Assembly: GCF_022113815.1 (NCBI RefSeq)
Contig: NZ_SGOM01000004.1
Coordinates: 1 to 64,000 of the forward strand
Source of the DNA: Vibrio cincinnatiensis
GTDB lineage: Bacteria; Pseudomonadota; Gammaproteobacteria; Enterobacterales; Vibrionaceae
DNA: 64,000 nucleotides
Direction: 5' to 3'
Notes under the pieces: model-generated
Database searches by the model: none
What the model was told of the DNA's origin: nothing
What the model saw: the letters and a program-made list of their open reading frames with translations, nothing else
Part shown: positions 19,014 to 29,617 of the stretch, piece by piece
Position numbering within the stretch: position 1 is the stretch's first letter
Layout: each line of letters begins with the position of its first letter
Program-made: the position numbers and the translations under genes

Positions 19014-21362
19014 ATGAAACAGATTAAGAATTTAGCTCAATACTATGTCGATCTACTCGTTAAACTGGGTATTTTACGTTTCTCCATTTTATTAGCTTTA
19101 GCATTGGTTGCGTTAGCCGTCGTGGTTCAAGTTGGGATCACCTTAGTGCTGAAAGGCTTTGTCGATGATATTGATATTGTTCGTTCTATCTTCTTTGGCT
19201 TATTGATCACACCCTGGGCCGTTTACTTTTTATCTGTGGTGGTGGACCAATTAGAAGAATCTCGTCAGCGGCTTTCTAAGCTAGTGTCTAAATTGAAAGA
19301 TATGCGCTCTCGTGATCAAGAGCTGAATCAGCAGCTTCAACAGAATATTGTCAAACTCAATCAGGAAATTGAAGAGCGGATCAAAGCTGAAGAAGCGCGT
19401 GAAGAAGCCATGGTAGATTTGGAAAACGAAGTCTATCAAAGAGAAAAAACACAATTAGAGTTGGCTGAGCGAACCGCTCTGTTGCGTTCTTTTATCGATG
19501 CTTCTCCTGATCTTATCTACTATCGTAATGCTCAATGTGAATTTTCTGGTTGTAACCGGGCCATGGAAGAACTGACGGGAAAACGCGAAAGTGAGTTGGT
19601 CGGCCTCACTCCTTGGGATGTATATCGTAAGGAGATTGCACAATCGATTGTAGAAACCGATCAGCAAGTCTTTAACAATAATCGAGCTATTACCTATGAA
19701 CAGTGGCTGGAATACCCTGATGGGCGCAAGAGTTATTTTGAACTTCGTAAAGTGCCTTTTTACAGTAAAGATGGCCGCCATTTGGGGTTAGTTGGATTTG
19801 GGCGTGATATAACGGAACGCAAGCGGCATGAAGAGTCATTAGAAAAGGCCAGCCGTGATAAAACGACGTTTATCTCAACCATTAGTCATGAGCTAAGAAC
19901 ACCGCTTAACGGTATTGTGGGCTTAAGTCGTATGTTACTTGATACGCCGCTGCGGGAAGAGCAGCGTAAACATATGCAAACGATTCATGTGAGTGCCATT
20001 ACGCTAGGCAATATCTTCAATGATATTATCGATATGGATAAATTTGACCGCCGTAAATTAGAGCTGTTTCCTGAGCCACTTAACTTTGAAGAGTTTGTCG
20101 CTGAGATGGAAAGTTTATCGGCGTTGATGGCTGAACAAAAAGGGTTACGTTTTGATTTAGAACGAATGACGGAGCTTCCCGCTTGGGTTGAGGTGGATGC
20201 AACTCGCTTACGTCAGGTGCTTTGGAACTTGATGAGTAATGCGATGAAGTTTACGAAAGACGGTGGTGTTGTTATGAATGTCAGTGCTGAGTTAGGCGCT
20301 GAGCATGCTAACATCATAATGGAAATTGAAGATACGGGTATTGGTATTCCTGAAACGGAATTAGATAAAATTTTTGCCATGTATTATCAAGTTAAATCAG
20401 GGAAGGACAACCTTCATGCTGTAGGCACGGGGATTGGTTTGGCGGTTTCTCGTCAGCTCATCAATCTAATGGATGGTGATATTAGTGTGAGCAGTGAAGA
20501 AGGGTTTGGCAGCACTTTCACCGTCACGATTCGGGTGCCACTTGCTACCCCCCCAGTTTGCAGCCTTCCTCAGCCAGAACTACAGCGTAAGCTTAATATT
20601 TTTATGGTGGAAGATATTGCGCTTAATGTCACGGTCGCTCGTTCTCTTTTAGAAAGCCTTGGCCATCGAGTGACGGTTGCTATGACTGGGGAAGAAGCCA
20701 AAGCCATGTTTAATCCTGATCTGTTTGATTTGGTTTTTCTGGATATTCAATTGCCAGATATGACAGGGTTTGATATTGCCCATTATTATCGCAGCACCTA
20801 CTCTTCGCTTCCTCCGCTTGTCGCATTAACGGCAAACGTATTGAAAGATAAAAAAGAGTACTTAAGACAAGGTATGGATGGGGCGCTGAGTAAGCCGCTT
20901 TCTGTTCAAGCGGTACAAGATGTTATTGCGAAAGTAGTGACGAAACAACCGATAGTTGAGAGTAAACAAGCCACAGCGTCTCCAAGTTTGCCCGAAGCGA
21001 ATCAAGAGCTGTATAGCCGTTTGTTGGATCTGAGCATGTTAGACTCGTATATCGATATTGTTGGTCCAACCCCTATGTTAGAAAGCATTCAAATGTTAGA
21101 AGAGATGATGCCCGGTTATTTAGCTGTGTTGGACTCTAATATGGTGGCAAAAGATCAAGCGGGGATTGTTTCAGAAGCCCACAAAATTAAAGGCGCAGCC
21201 GGCTCAATTGGCCTAAAAAGAATTCAGAGTGTGGCACAAAAAGCACAGTCGCCAGAAGCGCCTGCTTGGTGGGAAAACATTACCGACTGGGTGGATGAAA
21301 TCAAAAATGAGTATCTCAATGATATTCAGATCCTTAAACAGTGGTTAGCACAAAGGAAATAA
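19014..21362 (+). CDS. arcB: Aerobic respiration control sensor kinase ArcB
   Basis: This is a tripartite hybrid sensor kinase of 782 residues from MKQIKNLAQYYVD, which aligns with the E. coli ArcB start; the upstream in-frame extension to 18948 has no support. Two membrane helices lie at about 22-77, followed by a coiled-coil linker and PAS domain (about 150-270). The kinase core has His292 in ISHELRTPLNG, the same number as in E. coli, and N, G1 and G2 boxes. A receiver domain has Asp577 (FLDIQLPDM), and a C-terminal HPt domain has His723 (AHKIKGAAGS). It senses the quinone pool under low oxygen and phosphorylates ArcA (21908-22624). Confidence 0.96.
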   Translation: MKQIKNLAQYYVDLLVKLGILRFSILLALALVALAVVVQVGITLVLKGFVDDIDIVRSIFFGLLITPWAVYFLSVVVDQLEESRQRLSKLVSKLKDMRSRDQELNQQLQQNIVKLNQEIEERIKAEEAREEAMVDLENEVYQREKTQLELAERTALLRSFIDASPDLIYYRNAQCEFSGCNRAMEELTGKRESELVGLTPWDVYRKEIAQSIVETDQQVFNNNRAITYEQWLEYPDGRKSYFELRKVPFYSKDGRHLGLVGFGRDITERKRHEESLEKASRDKTTFISTISHELRTPLNGIVGLSRMLLDTPLREEQRKHMQTIHVSAITLGNIFNDIIDMDKFDRRKLELFPEPLNFEEFVAEMESLSALMAEQKGLRFDLERMTELPAWVEVDATRLRQVLWNLMSNAMKFTKDGGVVMNVSAELGAEHANIIMEIEDTGIGIPETELDKIFAMYYQVKSGKDNLHAVGTGIGLAVSRQLINLMDGDISVSSEEGFGSTFTVTIRVPLATPPVCSLPQPELQRKLNIFMVEDIALNVTVARSLLESLGHRVTVAMTGEEAKAMFNPDLFDLVFLDIQLPDMTGFDIAHYYRSTYSSLPPLVALTANVLKDKKEYLRQGMDGALSKPLSVQAVQDVIAKVVTKQPIVESKQATASPSLPEANQELYSRLLDLSMLDSYIDIVGPTPMLESIQMLEEMMPGYLAVLDSNMVAKDQAGIVSEAHKIKGAAGSIGLKRIQSVAQKAQSPEAPAWWENITDWVDEIKNEYLNDIQILKQWLAQRK

Positions 21363-21363
21363 T

Positions 21364-21831
21364 ATGAAAAAAAGTAGCTTACTTTTCCTCTCTTTTTTAC
21401 TTTCTGCTTGTTCATCATCATCCGATGTCAATTGGCAGCACAGTAATGCTGGCATTTTTTCACAAACGGCTATCCAGCTAAAGAGTAACCTTTGGACAGA
21501 TCAGATGCCGAATGTGGTTGGGGATGACAAGGTTGCTGAACTCAATACCACGGAGCATATTAATGGTACTTTAGTGCTTGAAACGTCTGGGCAATTACCT
21601 GCAGATTTAACCTTGCTTATGCTAGTAATTAAGCAGGGAGATGAGATGTGGTCCATTTCTGCTTCAGAGCTAGAGCTGCGTACACCCAGCGAGCATGTTT
21701 GGGAAGTCATTTTTAACAGCACATTAGAATTGGATGTTGAGCGTTTGGTTAGCGTCGCTCTTGGGGTCCGAGATAGTGAAGGTGAGACTTGGCTTGTTGA
21801 GCATCAAATTATGATTGATAAAGTATACTAA
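21364..21831 (+). CDS. Small predicted lipoprotein downstream of arcB
   Basis: This 155-residue protein has a lipoprotein signal peptide (lipobox LSAC with Cys at about position 16, then a serine run) and no domain I recognise. The mature part is acidic and soluble-looking. Its ATG is two bases after the arcB stop, so the two genes are cotranscribed and probably coupled. This suggests an envelope role linked to ArcB, but position is the only evidence. A shared terminator at 21862-21895 separates it from the convergent arcA. Confidence 0.75.
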   Translation: MKKSSLLFLSFLLSACSSSSDVNWQHSNAGIFSQTAIQLKSNLWTDQMPNVVGDDKVAELNTTEHINGTLVLETSGQLPADLTLLMLVIKQGDEMWSISASELELRTPSEHVWEVIFNSTLELDVERLVSVALGVRDSEGETWLVEHQIMIDKVY

Positions 21832-21861
21832 CCGGATCGTAACGTATTGTTCTAATAAGAA

Positions 21862-21895
21862 AAAAAGCCTCGATATTTTATACCGAGGCTTTTTC
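21862..21895. terminator. Bidirectional terminator between arcB operon and arcA
   Basis: AAAAAGCCTCG, a short AT loop and CGAGGCTTTTT form a stem with A and U tracts on both sides. It can serve the lipoprotein gene on the plus strand and arcA on the minus strand. Confidence 0.9.
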
Positions 21896-21907
21896 TATTT
21901 CAGGTTT

Positions 21908-22624
21908 TTATTCGGTGATATCACCACAGAAACGATATCCTTCACCATGAATCGTCGCAATAATCTCTGGCGTACCAGATACGGACTCAAAGTGTTTGCG
22001 AATACGGCGAATCGTGACATCTACCGTACGATCATGCGGTTTTAATTCACGACCAGTCATTTTCTTTAATAGATCGGCACGAGTTTGGATCTTACCTGGG
22101 TTCTCACAAAAATGAAGCAGAGCGCGGAACTCGGAGCGAGGAAGCTTATAGCTATCACCACTTGGACTAACTAGTGAACGGCTATTGATATCCAACACCC
22201 AACCATTGAATTGATAAGATTCAACGGAACGTTTCTCTTCGTGAGTTGAGTTGGTGTTCATTGAACGGCTAAGTAAGTTACGAGCACGAATGGTTAATTC
22301 ACGAGGATTGAAAGGCTTAGTGATGTAATCATCAGCGCCAATTTCCAGTCCTAAAATCTTGTCGACTTCATTGTCTCTACCGGTTAAGAACATAAGGGCT
22401 ACATCCGCTTGCTCACGGAGTTCTCGAGCAAGGAGAAGACCATTCTTACCAGGTAAGTTGATATCCATGATCACCAAGTTAATTGGATTATCGGACAGAA
22501 TATGGTGCATCTCTTCACCGTTACTGGCCTCAAAAACAGCGTATCCCTCTGCTTCAAAAATGCTCTTTAGAGTGTTACGAGTTACTTGCTCGTCTTCAAC
22601 GATAAGAATCTGCGGGGTTTGCAT
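21908..22624 (-). CDS. arcA: Two-component response regulator ArcA
   Basis: ArcA is an OmpR/PhoB-family response regulator of 238 residues, the same length as in E. coli. The receiver domain (about 1-120) has acidic residues Glu10-Asp11, phospho-acceptor Asp54 ([12 protein letters not shown]) and Lys103-type conserved lysine (DYITKPF). The C-terminal winged helix ends [10 protein letters not shown]. It is phosphorylated by ArcB and mainly represses aerobic respiratory genes under low oxygen. In vibrios it has also been connected to virulence gene control. It is far from arcB on the transcript level (convergent, opposite strand) but unusually close on the chromosome. A perfect FNR box lies 252-265 bases before the start. 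Confidence 0.97.
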   Translation of the reverse strand: MQTPQILIVEDEQVTRNTLKSIFEAEGYAVFEASNGEEMHHILSDNPINLVIMDINLPGKNGLLLARELREQADVALMFLTGRDNEVDKILGLEIGADDYITKPFNPRELTIRARNLLSRSMNTNSTHEEKRSVESYQFNGWVLDINSRSLVSPSGDSYKLPRSEFRALLHFCENPGKIQTRADLLKKMTGRELKPHDRTVDVTIRRIRKHFESVSGTPEIIATIHGEGYRFCGDITE

Positions 22625-22938
22625 TGGCGGTACCTAAACTTGTGAAAAAAATATGCTAATAGAATGTATTCTAGGCAAAAACATCACATATGAGTAATTT
22701 TATGTTGATAATAAACCAAAGCTTTTTAAAAAATAATGACTTTGGGTGCCCGCCGTCCTTGGATATCACTAACCATTAAGCGCCATCACCTTGAGGGATT
22801 CTACTAGGCTTTGGGCGGATTCTATAATGTTAACAGCATGCTAACAACGCCCAAATGTTAATTCCAATCACTTTGTTGATTTATATCAAGAGTTGCAATG
22901 TAACAGATATGAATATTAATAACGAGTTGTAAAGTTTG
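22625..22938. other. Divergent promoter region of arcA and the DUF3293 gene
   Basis: This 314-base spacer carries an FNR box (22876-22889). On the minus strand TTGCCT and CATATT, 17 bases apart at about 22650-22680, could be an arcA core promoter. Several GTTA half sites at about 22828-22862 resemble ArcA recognition half sites, which would fit autoregulation; this is weak. Confidence 0.45.
22876..22889. promoter_or_regulatory. Perfect FNR box upstream of arcA
   Basis: TTGATTTATATCAA matches the FNR consensus TTGAT-N4-ATCAA at every fixed position. The box lies between arcA and the DUF3293 gene. arcA is FNR-activated in E. coli from a distant upstream promoter, so control of arcA is likely; control of the other gene is also possible. 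Confidence 0.75.
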
Positions 22939-23322
22939 ATGATGGATAAGATGCTATGGCGAGCCTACTCTCAAGTTACGTTTCGCTTTTCTGCCCTTCC
23001 TACCCAAGAAGCTTTTGCTGTGATCACAGCATGGAACCCGAAAAGCGTGCGCTTGTCAGATAATGAGAATCGAATAAATAATCAGCGTTTACAGCAAGCG
23101 CTGATCGGCTATGATTGGGTCGGCCTACTTGTTGGAGATGAAGATTTTTGCTGGTATGAAGAGAGCTTCGCGGTTTGTATGCCATTAGTTGAAGCTCAAA
23201 ATCTGGCGAGAAAATTTGCGCAAAACGCCATTTACTATGTAATTAATGATGAACTAACACTGCACTCTTGTGTGGATAATCAGGTATTGTATTTAGGTTC
23301 ATTGTCAGAAAAATGGAAATAA
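22939..23322 (+). CDS. DUF3293 domain-containing protein
   Basis: This 127-residue soluble protein resembles DUF3293, a family of small proteins with pattern [10 protein letters not shown] near the N-terminus and a middle part rich in aromatic residues. Function is unknown. Two adjacent ATG codons (22939, 22942) and a TTG just before are possible starts; I take the first ATG, though no strong ribosome-binding site is visible. It is followed after 80 bases by the RraA-like gene and may share a transcript with it. An FNR box about 50 bases upstream could regulate it together with arcA. Confidence 0.75.
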   Translation: MMDKMLWRAYSQVTFRFSALPTQEAFAVITAWNPKSVRLSDNENRINNQRLQQALIGYDWVGLLVGDEDFCWYEESFAVCMPLVEAQNLARKFAQNAIYYVINDELTLHSCVDNQVLYLGSLSEKWK

Positions 23323-23402
23323 ATGACATTTATCCTTTAGAGCAGACATTTGGCTGTGATGAGGTTACTTGGATGAAGCCCAATAAGAATCATGGAGGAA
23401 TG

Positions 23403-23888
23403 ATGAAAGATATAACGCCAGATCTATGTGATCAATACGAATCTCAGGTTACTTTACTGGATCTCCCATTGCAGAATTTTGGTATGCGTCATGCTTTTTG
23501 GGGGCAAATTGTGACGGTGCGTTGCTATCACGATAATGGCAAAATAAAAGAAGTATTGAGCCAACCTGGGCACGGTAAAGTCTTAGTTGTGGATGGCCAT
23601 GGTTCTTGCCAGAAAGCCCTTATGGGAGATCAAGTCTCGATCATGGCGATTAAAAATGGCTGGGAAGGCGTGGTGATTTATGGTGCAGTACGAGATGTTG
23701 TAGAGATGTCTCAAATGGATTTAGGGGTAAAGGCTTTAGGTACGTCACCTTTTCGGCCAGAAAAGCGTGGGACGGGGGAAGTGAATGTCACACTAACCAT
23801 CCAAAACCAAATGATTTTACCGGGAGATTATCTCTATGCAGACTGGAATGGCATCTTATGCTCTAAACAGGCGTTAGAGGTTAATTAG
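23403..23888 (+). CDS. RraA-like protein (putative HMG aldolase family)
   Basis: This 161-residue member of the RraA/MenG fold is preceded by GGAGG; an ATG one codon earlier and a frame extension to 23313 exist, but homology begins at [12 protein letters not shown]. Conserved blocks [10 protein letters not shown] and [13 protein letters not shown] match RraA. True RraA inhibits RNase E; other members are 4-hydroxy-4-methyl-2-oxoglutarate or oxaloacetate-active aldolases. Sequence alone does not separate these. It differs from E. coli RraA enough (for example the [12 protein letters not shown] segment) that I name it only RraA-like. It is convergent with, and overlaps by four bases, the outer-membrane gene at 23885. 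Confidence 0.85.
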   Translation: MKDITPDLCDQYESQVTLLDLPLQNFGMRHAFWGQIVTVRCYHDNGKIKEVLSQPGHGKVLVVDGHGSCQKALMGDQVSIMAIKNGWEGVVIYGAVRDVVEMSQMDLGVKALGTSPFRPEKRGTGEVNVTLTIQNQMILPGDYLYADWNGILCSKQALEVN

Positions 23889-24346
23889 AAACGAAAGCCA
23901 AGGCCAAATTCAATACCTTGCTGCCATTCTTGATAATCAAGAGTGGCATGAAGGTCCATATTGTCAGATAAACGTAAACGGCTAGATAGTTCCGCAGAAA
24001 TACTCTCATTGCGTCGGTTCTCTTCGTCAACTTTTGTCGATGAATAGAAGGTACTTTTCACTATAAGGTGTTCGTTCATTTTATAGCTCACTCCACTGAG
24101 AAAGCCATTATAGCCCCCATTGATGGACGAGTTAATCCTGGTTCCGACATATAAATCGACATTGCGAAAGAGACGGTAAGCGTAGCCACTGTCGATTACC
24201 CAACTATCAAATGTTTGGCTGTTCGGTTCACTGCTGATAAATAAAGAGTGTGAAGAATCATTCTGTTCAGATGGTAAAGGTGGGAGAGTCGTTGCTGAAG
24301 CGCTGGCAGTCAGACATAGGAAAAATAGCGCAAGTCGCTGATTCAT
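23885..24346 (-). CDS. Small outer-membrane beta-barrel-like protein
   Basis: This 153-residue protein has a clear signal peptide (about 18 residues ending Ala-Ser-Ala-Thr) and a mature part of alternating hydrophobic and polar strands ending in FGLGFRF. A terminal aromatic residue is the usual outer-membrane barrel insertion signal. Its size suggests an 8-stranded or smaller barrel. I recognise no named family. It is transcribed alone towards the RraA-like gene, and its stop lies inside the end of that gene. Confidence 0.75.
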   Translation of the reverse strand: MNQRLALFFLCLTASASATTLPPLPSEQNDSSHSLFISSEPNSQTFDSWVIDSGYAYRLFRNVDLYVGTRINSSINGGYNGFLSGVSYKMNEHLIVKSTFYSSTKVDEENRRNESISAELSSRLRLSDNMDLHATLDYQEWQQGIEFGLGFRF

Positions 24347-24574
24347 TTCTCCTTCCTCCTTCTTTATTTCCTAGATTCTAATGATTCAATTACTTTATCA
24401 ACAGAATATAATTTAAGCATAAAATGAATAGCGTTGCTGATAAAAAATACGAAATAGCTATTGAATTATCATTTTGTGAGAAAGGTGGAGAGTCTATGGA
24501 TGAATGATTTTTCGCAATAAAAGGCAATTTTTATGGCGTTCATTGAACGAAAATAAAAAAAAATCATTTTTTCG

Positions 24575-24603
24575 TTGACTCATTAATCCCAAATAGGTTA
24601 AAC
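24575..24603 (+). promoter_or_regulatory. Candidate sigma-70 promoter of the threonine operon
   Basis: TTGACT (24575-24580) and TTAAAC (24598-24603) are 17 bases apart, placing the start of transcription near 24610, about 30 bases before the leader peptide. The -35 is strong and the -10 is imperfect. Confidence 0.5.
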
Positions 24604-24639
24604 GTAGAGGCAGATAAGTACACGAGTTTTTGAATATTT

Positions 24640-24717
24640 ATGAATAACCGCAGCCTAGTAGTAATGACCACCACCATTATTATTACCGACACTACGCATG
24701 TTGGGGCAGGCTGCTGA
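24640..24717 (+). CDS. thrL: thr operon leader peptide
   Basis: This 25-residue ORF is rich in the regulatory amino acids: a block of three Thr and three Ile codons followed by Thr, Asp and two more Thr codons. Six of the 25 codons are Thr and three Ile. It ends 14 bases before a strong attenuator hairpin and 85 bases before thrA. In E. coli ThrL, stalling on the Thr/Ile codons when the charged tRNAs are scarce prevents the terminator from forming. The same mechanism is expected here. It is too short for routine gene callers. Confidence 0.9.
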   Translation: MNNRSLVVMTTTIIITDTTHVGAGC

Positions 24718-24731
24718 GCGTAAAAATTCAC

Positions 24732-24771
24732 AAAAAAAGGCCTGTATCCCAACCGGTACAGGCCTTTTTTT
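24732..24771 (+). terminator. thr operon attenuator
   Basis: AGGCCTGTA and TACAGGCCT form a 9-bp GC-rich stem, extended by A and U tracts, followed by seven U. It lies between the leader peptide and thrA, the expected position for the attenuator. Confidence 0.92.
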
Positions 24772-24802
24772 ATACCTATTTTTTATGAGTTTGGAGGAAG
24801 GG

Positions 24803-27262
24803 ATGCGAGTATTAAAGTTTGGTGGTTCATCGTTAGCTGATGCCGATCGCTTATTAAGAGTGGCGGATATTATTGCGAATAATGCCCAACAGGAAGAGGT
24901 TGCCGTGGTGCTATCTGCACCAGGAAAAACGACCAATAAATTAATTGCTGTGATCGATACTGCGCTACGTAATGGGGATGCTGAACGCCAAATCGTTGAG
25001 TTAGAAGAATCCTTTCAAATCTTGTTCAAGGATATTCAAGCACAACTAACCAATATTAACGGTGAGGCTTATGCTGACCAAGTCGCCACTTCAATGGCTC
25101 AATTGCGTCAATTTGTACATGGAATCCGTTTATTGGGAATGTGCCCTGATAATGTTAATGCTCGTATTATTAGTAAAGGCGAGCGCATTTCTATTCAGTT
25201 GATGAAAGCGGTGATTCAAGCCAAAGGTCTTTCAGCCAATTTGATTGATCCTGTGCAGTATCTCTTTGCAAAAGGAGATTACCTTGAAGCAATGGTTGAC
25301 GTTGAAGTCTCCACACAAAACTTTAAGCAATCGCCTCTACCAGCAAAACATGTACACATTATGCCTGGTTTTACTGCTGGTAATAAAAAAGGTGAGCTAG
25401 TTTGCTTAGGTCGCAATGGCTCAGACTATTCTGCTGCCGTATTAGCTGCATGTTTACGTGCGGATTGTTGTGAGATTTGGACCGATGTAGATGGGGTTTA
25501 TAACTGTGATCCTCGCTTGGTTGATGATGCTCGCTTGCTGAAATCTTTGAGCTATCAAGAAGCAATGGAACTTTCCTATTTTGGTGCTTCCGTACTTCAC
25601 CCAAAAACCATTGCACCGATAGCTCAATTCCAAATTCCTTGCTTAATCAAAAATAGCTTTAACCCGCAAGGGGCGGGAACTTTGATTGGTCAAGATACAG
25701 GAGAAGATAAGTTAGCGATTAAAGGAATTACGACGCTGAATAACCTAACGATGGTTAACGTCTCAGGGCCAGGTATGAAAGGTATGGTTGGGATGGCAAG
25801 CCGTATTTTTGGTGCGATGTCGTCGGCAGGCGTTTCTATTGTATTAATTACCCAGTCTTCCTCTGAATATAGCATTAGTTTTTGTATCGAAGCCGATGAC
25901 AAGCCTTTGGCTAAACAAGCTCTAGCTGAAGCTTTTGAACTGGAACTTAAAGAAGGATTATTAGAGCCTGTTGAGTTTATGAACGATCTCTCCATCATTA
26001 CTTTAGTGGGAGATGGAATGCGTACTTCTCGCGGAGTTGCATCGCAGTTTTTCTCTTCTTTAACGGAAGCGCATGTCAATATTGTGGCTATTGCTCAAGG
26101 TTCTTCTGAACGTGCGATTTCAGCCGTGATTCCCGAAGATAAAGTCTCTTCTGCAATTAAAGCGTGTCATGAGAACTTGTTTAATTCGAAACACTTCTTA
26201 GATCTGTTCGTTGTGGGGTTAGGTGGTGTTGGGGGTGAGTTGGTTGATCAAATTCATCGTCAACAAGCGAAACTGGCTGAAAAAGGTATCGTAATTCGAG
26301 TGTGTGGGTTAGCGAATAGCCAAGGTTTACTGCTCGATGGGAGTGGATTACCTCTGGAACATTGGCGCGATAGAATGAATGCGGCAACAGAAGGGTTCTC
26401 ATTAGGGAGCTTAACGGCATTGGTGCAGCGCAATCATATTATTAACCCCGTCTTGGTGGATTGTACATCAAGTGAAGAGATTGCTAGCCAATACGCCGAC
26501 TTTCTTTCCGCTGGTTTCCATGTGGTGACTCCGAATAAAAAAGCCAATACAGCCAGCATGGCGTATTACCAACAATTGCGCGATGTAGCGAGACACTCTC
26601 GCCGTAAACTTATGTATGAAACAACGGTAGGGGCGGGCTTACCGGTGATTGAAAACTTGCAAAACTTGATTGCCGCGGGTGATGAGTTAGAGAAGTTTAA
26701 CGGTATTTTATCCGGTTCATTGTCCTTTATTTTTGGCAAATTAGATGAAGGGTTAACTTTTAGCCAAGCCACCTCTCTTGCCAAAGAAAAAGGCTTTACT
26801 GAACCCGATCCTCGTGACGATCTTTCTGGTATGGATGTGGCGCGTAAGTTATTAATCCTAGCGCGTGAAGCGGGTATGAAGCTTGAATTATCTGATGTCA
26901 ATGTTGAACAAGCATTGCCACCGGGTTTTGATACCTCAGGTAGCATTGACGAGTTTATGCTTCGTTTGCCTCAAGCCGATGAGCATTTTTCTTCCTTAGT
27001 GAAGCAGGCCGCACAGCAAGGCAAAGTTTTGCGTTATGTGGGTGAAATTGTGGAGGGGGAATGCCGAGTCCGAATTGCCATGGTGGATGAAAACGACCCT
27101 ATGTTTAAGGTTAAAGAAGGGGAAAATGCGCTGGCTTTTTACAGCCGTTACTATCAGCCTATTCCACTTGTATTACGTGGTTACGGCGCAGGTACAGAAG
27201 TCACCGCCGCGGGGGTTTTTGCTGACGTGATGCGCACTTTAGGTTGGAAATTAGGGGTTTAA
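24803..27262 (+). CDS. thrA: Bifunctional aspartate kinase/homoserine dehydrogenase I
   Basis: ThrA has 819 residues from the ATG preceded by GGAGGAAGGG (E. coli 820); the in-frame extension back to 24698 runs through the attenuator and is rejected. The N-terminal aspartate kinase ([12 protein letters not shown], about 1-295) makes aspartyl phosphate. A central pair of ACT domains (about 310-460, threonine feedback) includes [11 protein letters not shown] and SEYSISFCI. The C-terminal homoserine dehydrogenase begins with the NAD(P) motif [13 protein letters not shown] and contains TVGAGLPVI and [11 protein letters not shown]. It catalyses steps one and three of threonine synthesis. First gene of thrABC. 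Confidence 0.97.
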   Translation: MRVLKFGGSSLADADRLLRVADIIANNAQQEEVAVVLSAPGKTTNKLIAVIDTALRNGDAERQIVELEESFQILFKDIQAQLTNINGEAYADQVATSMAQLRQFVHGIRLLGMCPDNVNARIISKGERISIQLMKAVIQAKGLSANLIDPVQYLFAKGDYLEAMVDVEVSTQNFKQSPLPAKHVHIMPGFTAGNKKGELVCLGRNGSDYSAAVLAACLRADCCEIWTDVDGVYNCDPRLVDDARLLKSLSYQEAMELSYFGASVLHPKTIAPIAQFQIPCLIKNSFNPQGAGTLIGQDTGEDKLAIKGITTLNNLTMVNVSGPGMKGMVGMASRIFGAMSSAGVSIVLITQSSSEYSISFCIEADDKPLAKQALAEAFELELKEGLLEPVEFMNDLSIITLVGDGMRTSRGVASQFFSSLTEAHVNIVAIAQGSSERAISAVIPEDKVSSAIKACHENLFNSKHFLDLFVVGLGGVGGELVDQIHRQQAKLAEKGIVIRVCGLANSQGLLLDGSGLPLEHWRDRMNAATEGFSLGSLTALVQRNHIINPVLVDCTSSEEIASQYADFLSAGFHVVTPNKKANTASMAYYQQLRDVARHSRRKLMYETTVGAGLPVIENLQNLIAAGDELEKFNGILSGSLSFIFGKLDEGLTFSQATSLAKEKGFTEPDPRDDLSGMDVARKLLILAREAGMKLELSDVNVEQALPPGFDTSGSIDEFMLRLPQADEHFSSLVKQAAQQGKVLRYVGEIVEGECRVRIAMVDENDPMFKVKEGENALAFYSRYYQPIPLVLRGYGAGTEVTAAGVFADVMRTLGWKLGV

Positions 27263-27265
27263 TGA

Positions 27266-28237
27266 ATGAATTCAAGTGATATGAGTGTGGTCGTTTACGC
27301 GCCAGCATCCATTGGTAACGTCAGTGTTGGATTTGATGTTTTAGGGGCTGCGATCTCACCGATTGATGGAACCTTGTTGGGCGATCGCGTATTAGTGAAA
27401 AAAGGAGATAGTCCTTTTTCATTACAAACAGCGGGGCGTTTTGTCAATAAATTACCGACGGAGCCTAAAGATAATATTGTATATGACTGCTGGTGTGTAT
27501 TTGCTCGTGAGCTAGATAAAAAACAATTGGCATTACAGCCGATTACAATGACGCTAGAGAAGAATATGCCGATTGGTTCGGGGCTAGGTTCTAGCGCTTG
27601 CTCTATCGTGGCAGCACTCGATGCCCTAAACCGATTCCATGGACAACCATTAAATGAGACAGAGTTATTGGCTTTGATGGGAGAAATGGAAGGAAAGATC
27701 TCAGGTGGCATTCACTATGACAATGTGGCTCCCTGTTATTTAGGCGGTTTGCAATTAATGTTGGAAGAACTCGGTATTATTAGCCAATCTGTACCGGGAT
27801 TTGATGAGTGGTATTGGGTCATGGCTTATCCGGGGATAAAAGTATCAACGGCTGAAGCGCGAGCAATTCTGCCTTCTCAGTATCGTCGACAAGATATTAT
27901 CGCTCATGGTCGCTATCTGGCGGGGTTTATTCACGCTTGTCATACTCAACAACCTGAATTAGCCGCCAAAATGATCAAAGACGTGATTGCCGAGCCCTAT
28001 CGTGAGAAACTATTGCCCGGTTTTGCTCAAGCTCGCCAGTATGCAGCCTCCGCTGGCGCTCTTGCCACCGGAATTTCAGGAAGCGGGCCAACGCTGTTTA
28101 GCGTATGCAAAGAAAAAGAGGTGGCTGAGCGTGTTGCTCGGTGGCTTGAACAACATTACGTACAAAATGAAGAAGGATTCGTGCATATTTGTCGTCTTGA
28201 CAAGCAGGGTTCGAAAGTGACAGGAAGTGAGCTATGA
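27266..28237 (+). CDS. thrB: Homoserine kinase
   Basis: ThrB is a GHMP-superfamily kinase of 323 residues as called, converting homoserine to O-phosphohomoserine. The ATP-binding motif [12 protein letters not shown] and the C-terminal GISGSGPT block are intact. The start is uncertain: AGGGG eight bases before the ATG at 27266 supports the first Met, but an ATG at 27281 ([12 protein letters not shown]) is the start most relatives use. It lies three bases after thrA and overlaps thrC by four bases (ATGA), so the three are translationally linked. Confidence 0.95.
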   Translation: MNSSDMSVVVYAPASIGNVSVGFDVLGAAISPIDGTLLGDRVLVKKGDSPFSLQTAGRFVNKLPTEPKDNIVYDCWCVFARELDKKQLALQPITMTLEKNMPIGSGLGSSACSIVAALDALNRFHGQPLNETELLALMGEMEGKISGGIHYDNVAPCYLGGLQLMLEELGIISQSVPGFDEWYWVMAYPGIKVSTAEARAILPSQYRRQDIIAHGRYLAGFIHACHTQQPELAAKMIKDVIAEPYREKLLPGFAQARQYAASAGALATGISGSGPTLFSVCKEKEVAERVARWLEQHYVQNEEGFVHICRLDKQGSKVTGSEL

Positions 28238-29514
28238 AGCTGTACAATATAAAAGAAAATGATGAACAAGTTTCCTTTGGCCAAGCGGTTCGCCAAGGGT
28301 TAGGGCGTAATCAAGGCCTATTTTTTCCATCAGAATTGCCCAAATTTGAGGATATTGATGCGCTGCTAGAGGAAGACTTTATTTCTCGTAGTAGTAAGAT
28401 TTTATCAGCCCTCATTGGGGACGAACTTCCTGCTGAGCAGGTAAAGCAATTAGTTAACAACGCGTTTCAGTTCCCAGCCCCCATTAAAGCCGTTAAAGAT
28501 GGCGTTTATGCGCTTGAGCTTTTTCATGGCCCTACATTGGCTTTTAAAGATTTTGGTGGTCGCTTTATGGCCCAGTCATTGGCGGCGGTTTCTGATGGTG
28601 GAAAAATTACTATTTTGACCGCGACATCCGGTGACACTGGTGCTGCCGTTGCTCATGCTTTTTATGGTATGCCTGATATTGATGTTGTGATTTTATATCC
28701 AAAAGGAAAAATTAGCCCACTGCAAGAAAAGCTATTTTGTACCTTAGGTCAAAATATTCATACGGTTGCGGTTAATGGTGACTTTGATGCTTGTCAGGCA
28801 CTCGTTAAACAAGCCTTTGATGATGCAGAGTTGCGTCAGAAAATCGGGCTAAACTCGGCCAATTCGATCAATATTAGTCGTTTGATGGCGCAAATTTGTT
28901 ACTACTTTGAAGCTGTAGCCCAAATGAGTAAACAAGAGCGTGAAAATCTCGTTATTAGTGTGCCAAGTGGCAACTTTGGTAACTTAACTGCTGGTTTGTT
29001 GGCTAAAGCTCTTGGGCTGCCAATTAAACGCTTCATCGCTGCAACCAATGCTAATGATACGGTGCCTCGTTATTTAGAAACTGGGTGCTGGGATCCAAAA
29101 CCAACCATTGCAACAACGTCAAATGCCATGGATGTGAGCCAACCTAATAACTGGCCACGTATTGAAGAGCTTTGCCGTTTGAAAGAGTGGGGGCTAGAAA
29201 CCTTAGGCAAAGGTGCCGTATTGGATGATCAGAGTGCGGAATCAGTTAAGGATCTTAACCAACTGGGGTATCTCTGTGAACCACATGGTGCGATTGCTTA
29301 TCGAGTATTGAATGAGCAACTGCAAGCCGGAGAAACCGGACTTTTCTTATGTACAGCGCACCCTGCTAAATTTAAAGAGGTGGTGGATGAGATCCTCGAT
29401 ACTGATATTGAGCTACCAGCACCATTAGCAAAACACGCGGTTATGGATCTACTTTCTGTTGAATTAGAAAATGATTTTACTGCTTTAAGAGCGTTATTGG
29501 TAAAGCTGTCATAA
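28234..29514 (+). CDS. thrC: Threonine synthase
   Basis: ThrC is a PLP-dependent lyase of 426 residues that converts O-phosphohomoserine to threonine. Lys105 in [11 protein letters not shown] is the expected PLP Schiff-base lysine, and [15 protein letters not shown] is the phosphate-binding region. VPSGNFGN is a further family motif. Length and the N-terminus [15 protein letters not shown] match the E. coli-type threonine synthase. The start overlaps thrB. A bidirectional terminator follows at 29537-29566. Confidence 0.97.
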   Translation: MKLYNIKENDEQVSFGQAVRQGLGRNQGLFFPSELPKFEDIDALLEEDFISRSSKILSALIGDELPAEQVKQLVNNAFQFPAPIKAVKDGVYALELFHGPTLAFKDFGGRFMAQSLAAVSDGGKITILTATSGDTGAAVAHAFYGMPDIDVVILYPKGKISPLQEKLFCTLGQNIHTVAVNGDFDACQALVKQAFDDAELRQKIGLNSANSINISRLMAQICYYFEAVAQMSKQERENLVISVPSGNFGNLTAGLLAKALGLPIKRFIAATNANDTVPRYLETGCWDPKPTIATTSNAMDVSQPNNWPRIEELCRLKEWGLETLGKGAVLDDQSAESVKDLNQLGYLCEPHGAIAYRVLNEQLQAGETGLFLCTAHPAKFKEVVDEILDTDIELPAPLAKHAVMDLLSVELENDFTALRALLVKLS

Positions 29515-29536
29515 TTTAAGCTCTTTTTACCCATAT

Positions 29537-29566
29537 AAAAAGCGGTGCTGATAAGCACCGCTTTTT
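29537..29566. terminator. Bidirectional terminator between thrC and grcA
   Basis: AAAAAGCGGTGCT and AGCACCGCTTTTT form a strong stem with A and U tracts on either side, placed between the convergent thrC and grcA genes. Confidence 0.92.
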
Positions 29567-29617
29567 CGTTATTTGATCCAACACCAGATTTTGAATAGGT
29601 GTTGATTTTACTGAAAA

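Noticed and set aside
24698..24802. Extended N-terminus of ThrA from an upstream start
   Set aside because: The open frame runs through the attenuator hairpin. The ATG at 24803 has GGAGGAAGGG and begins the conserved kinase motif.
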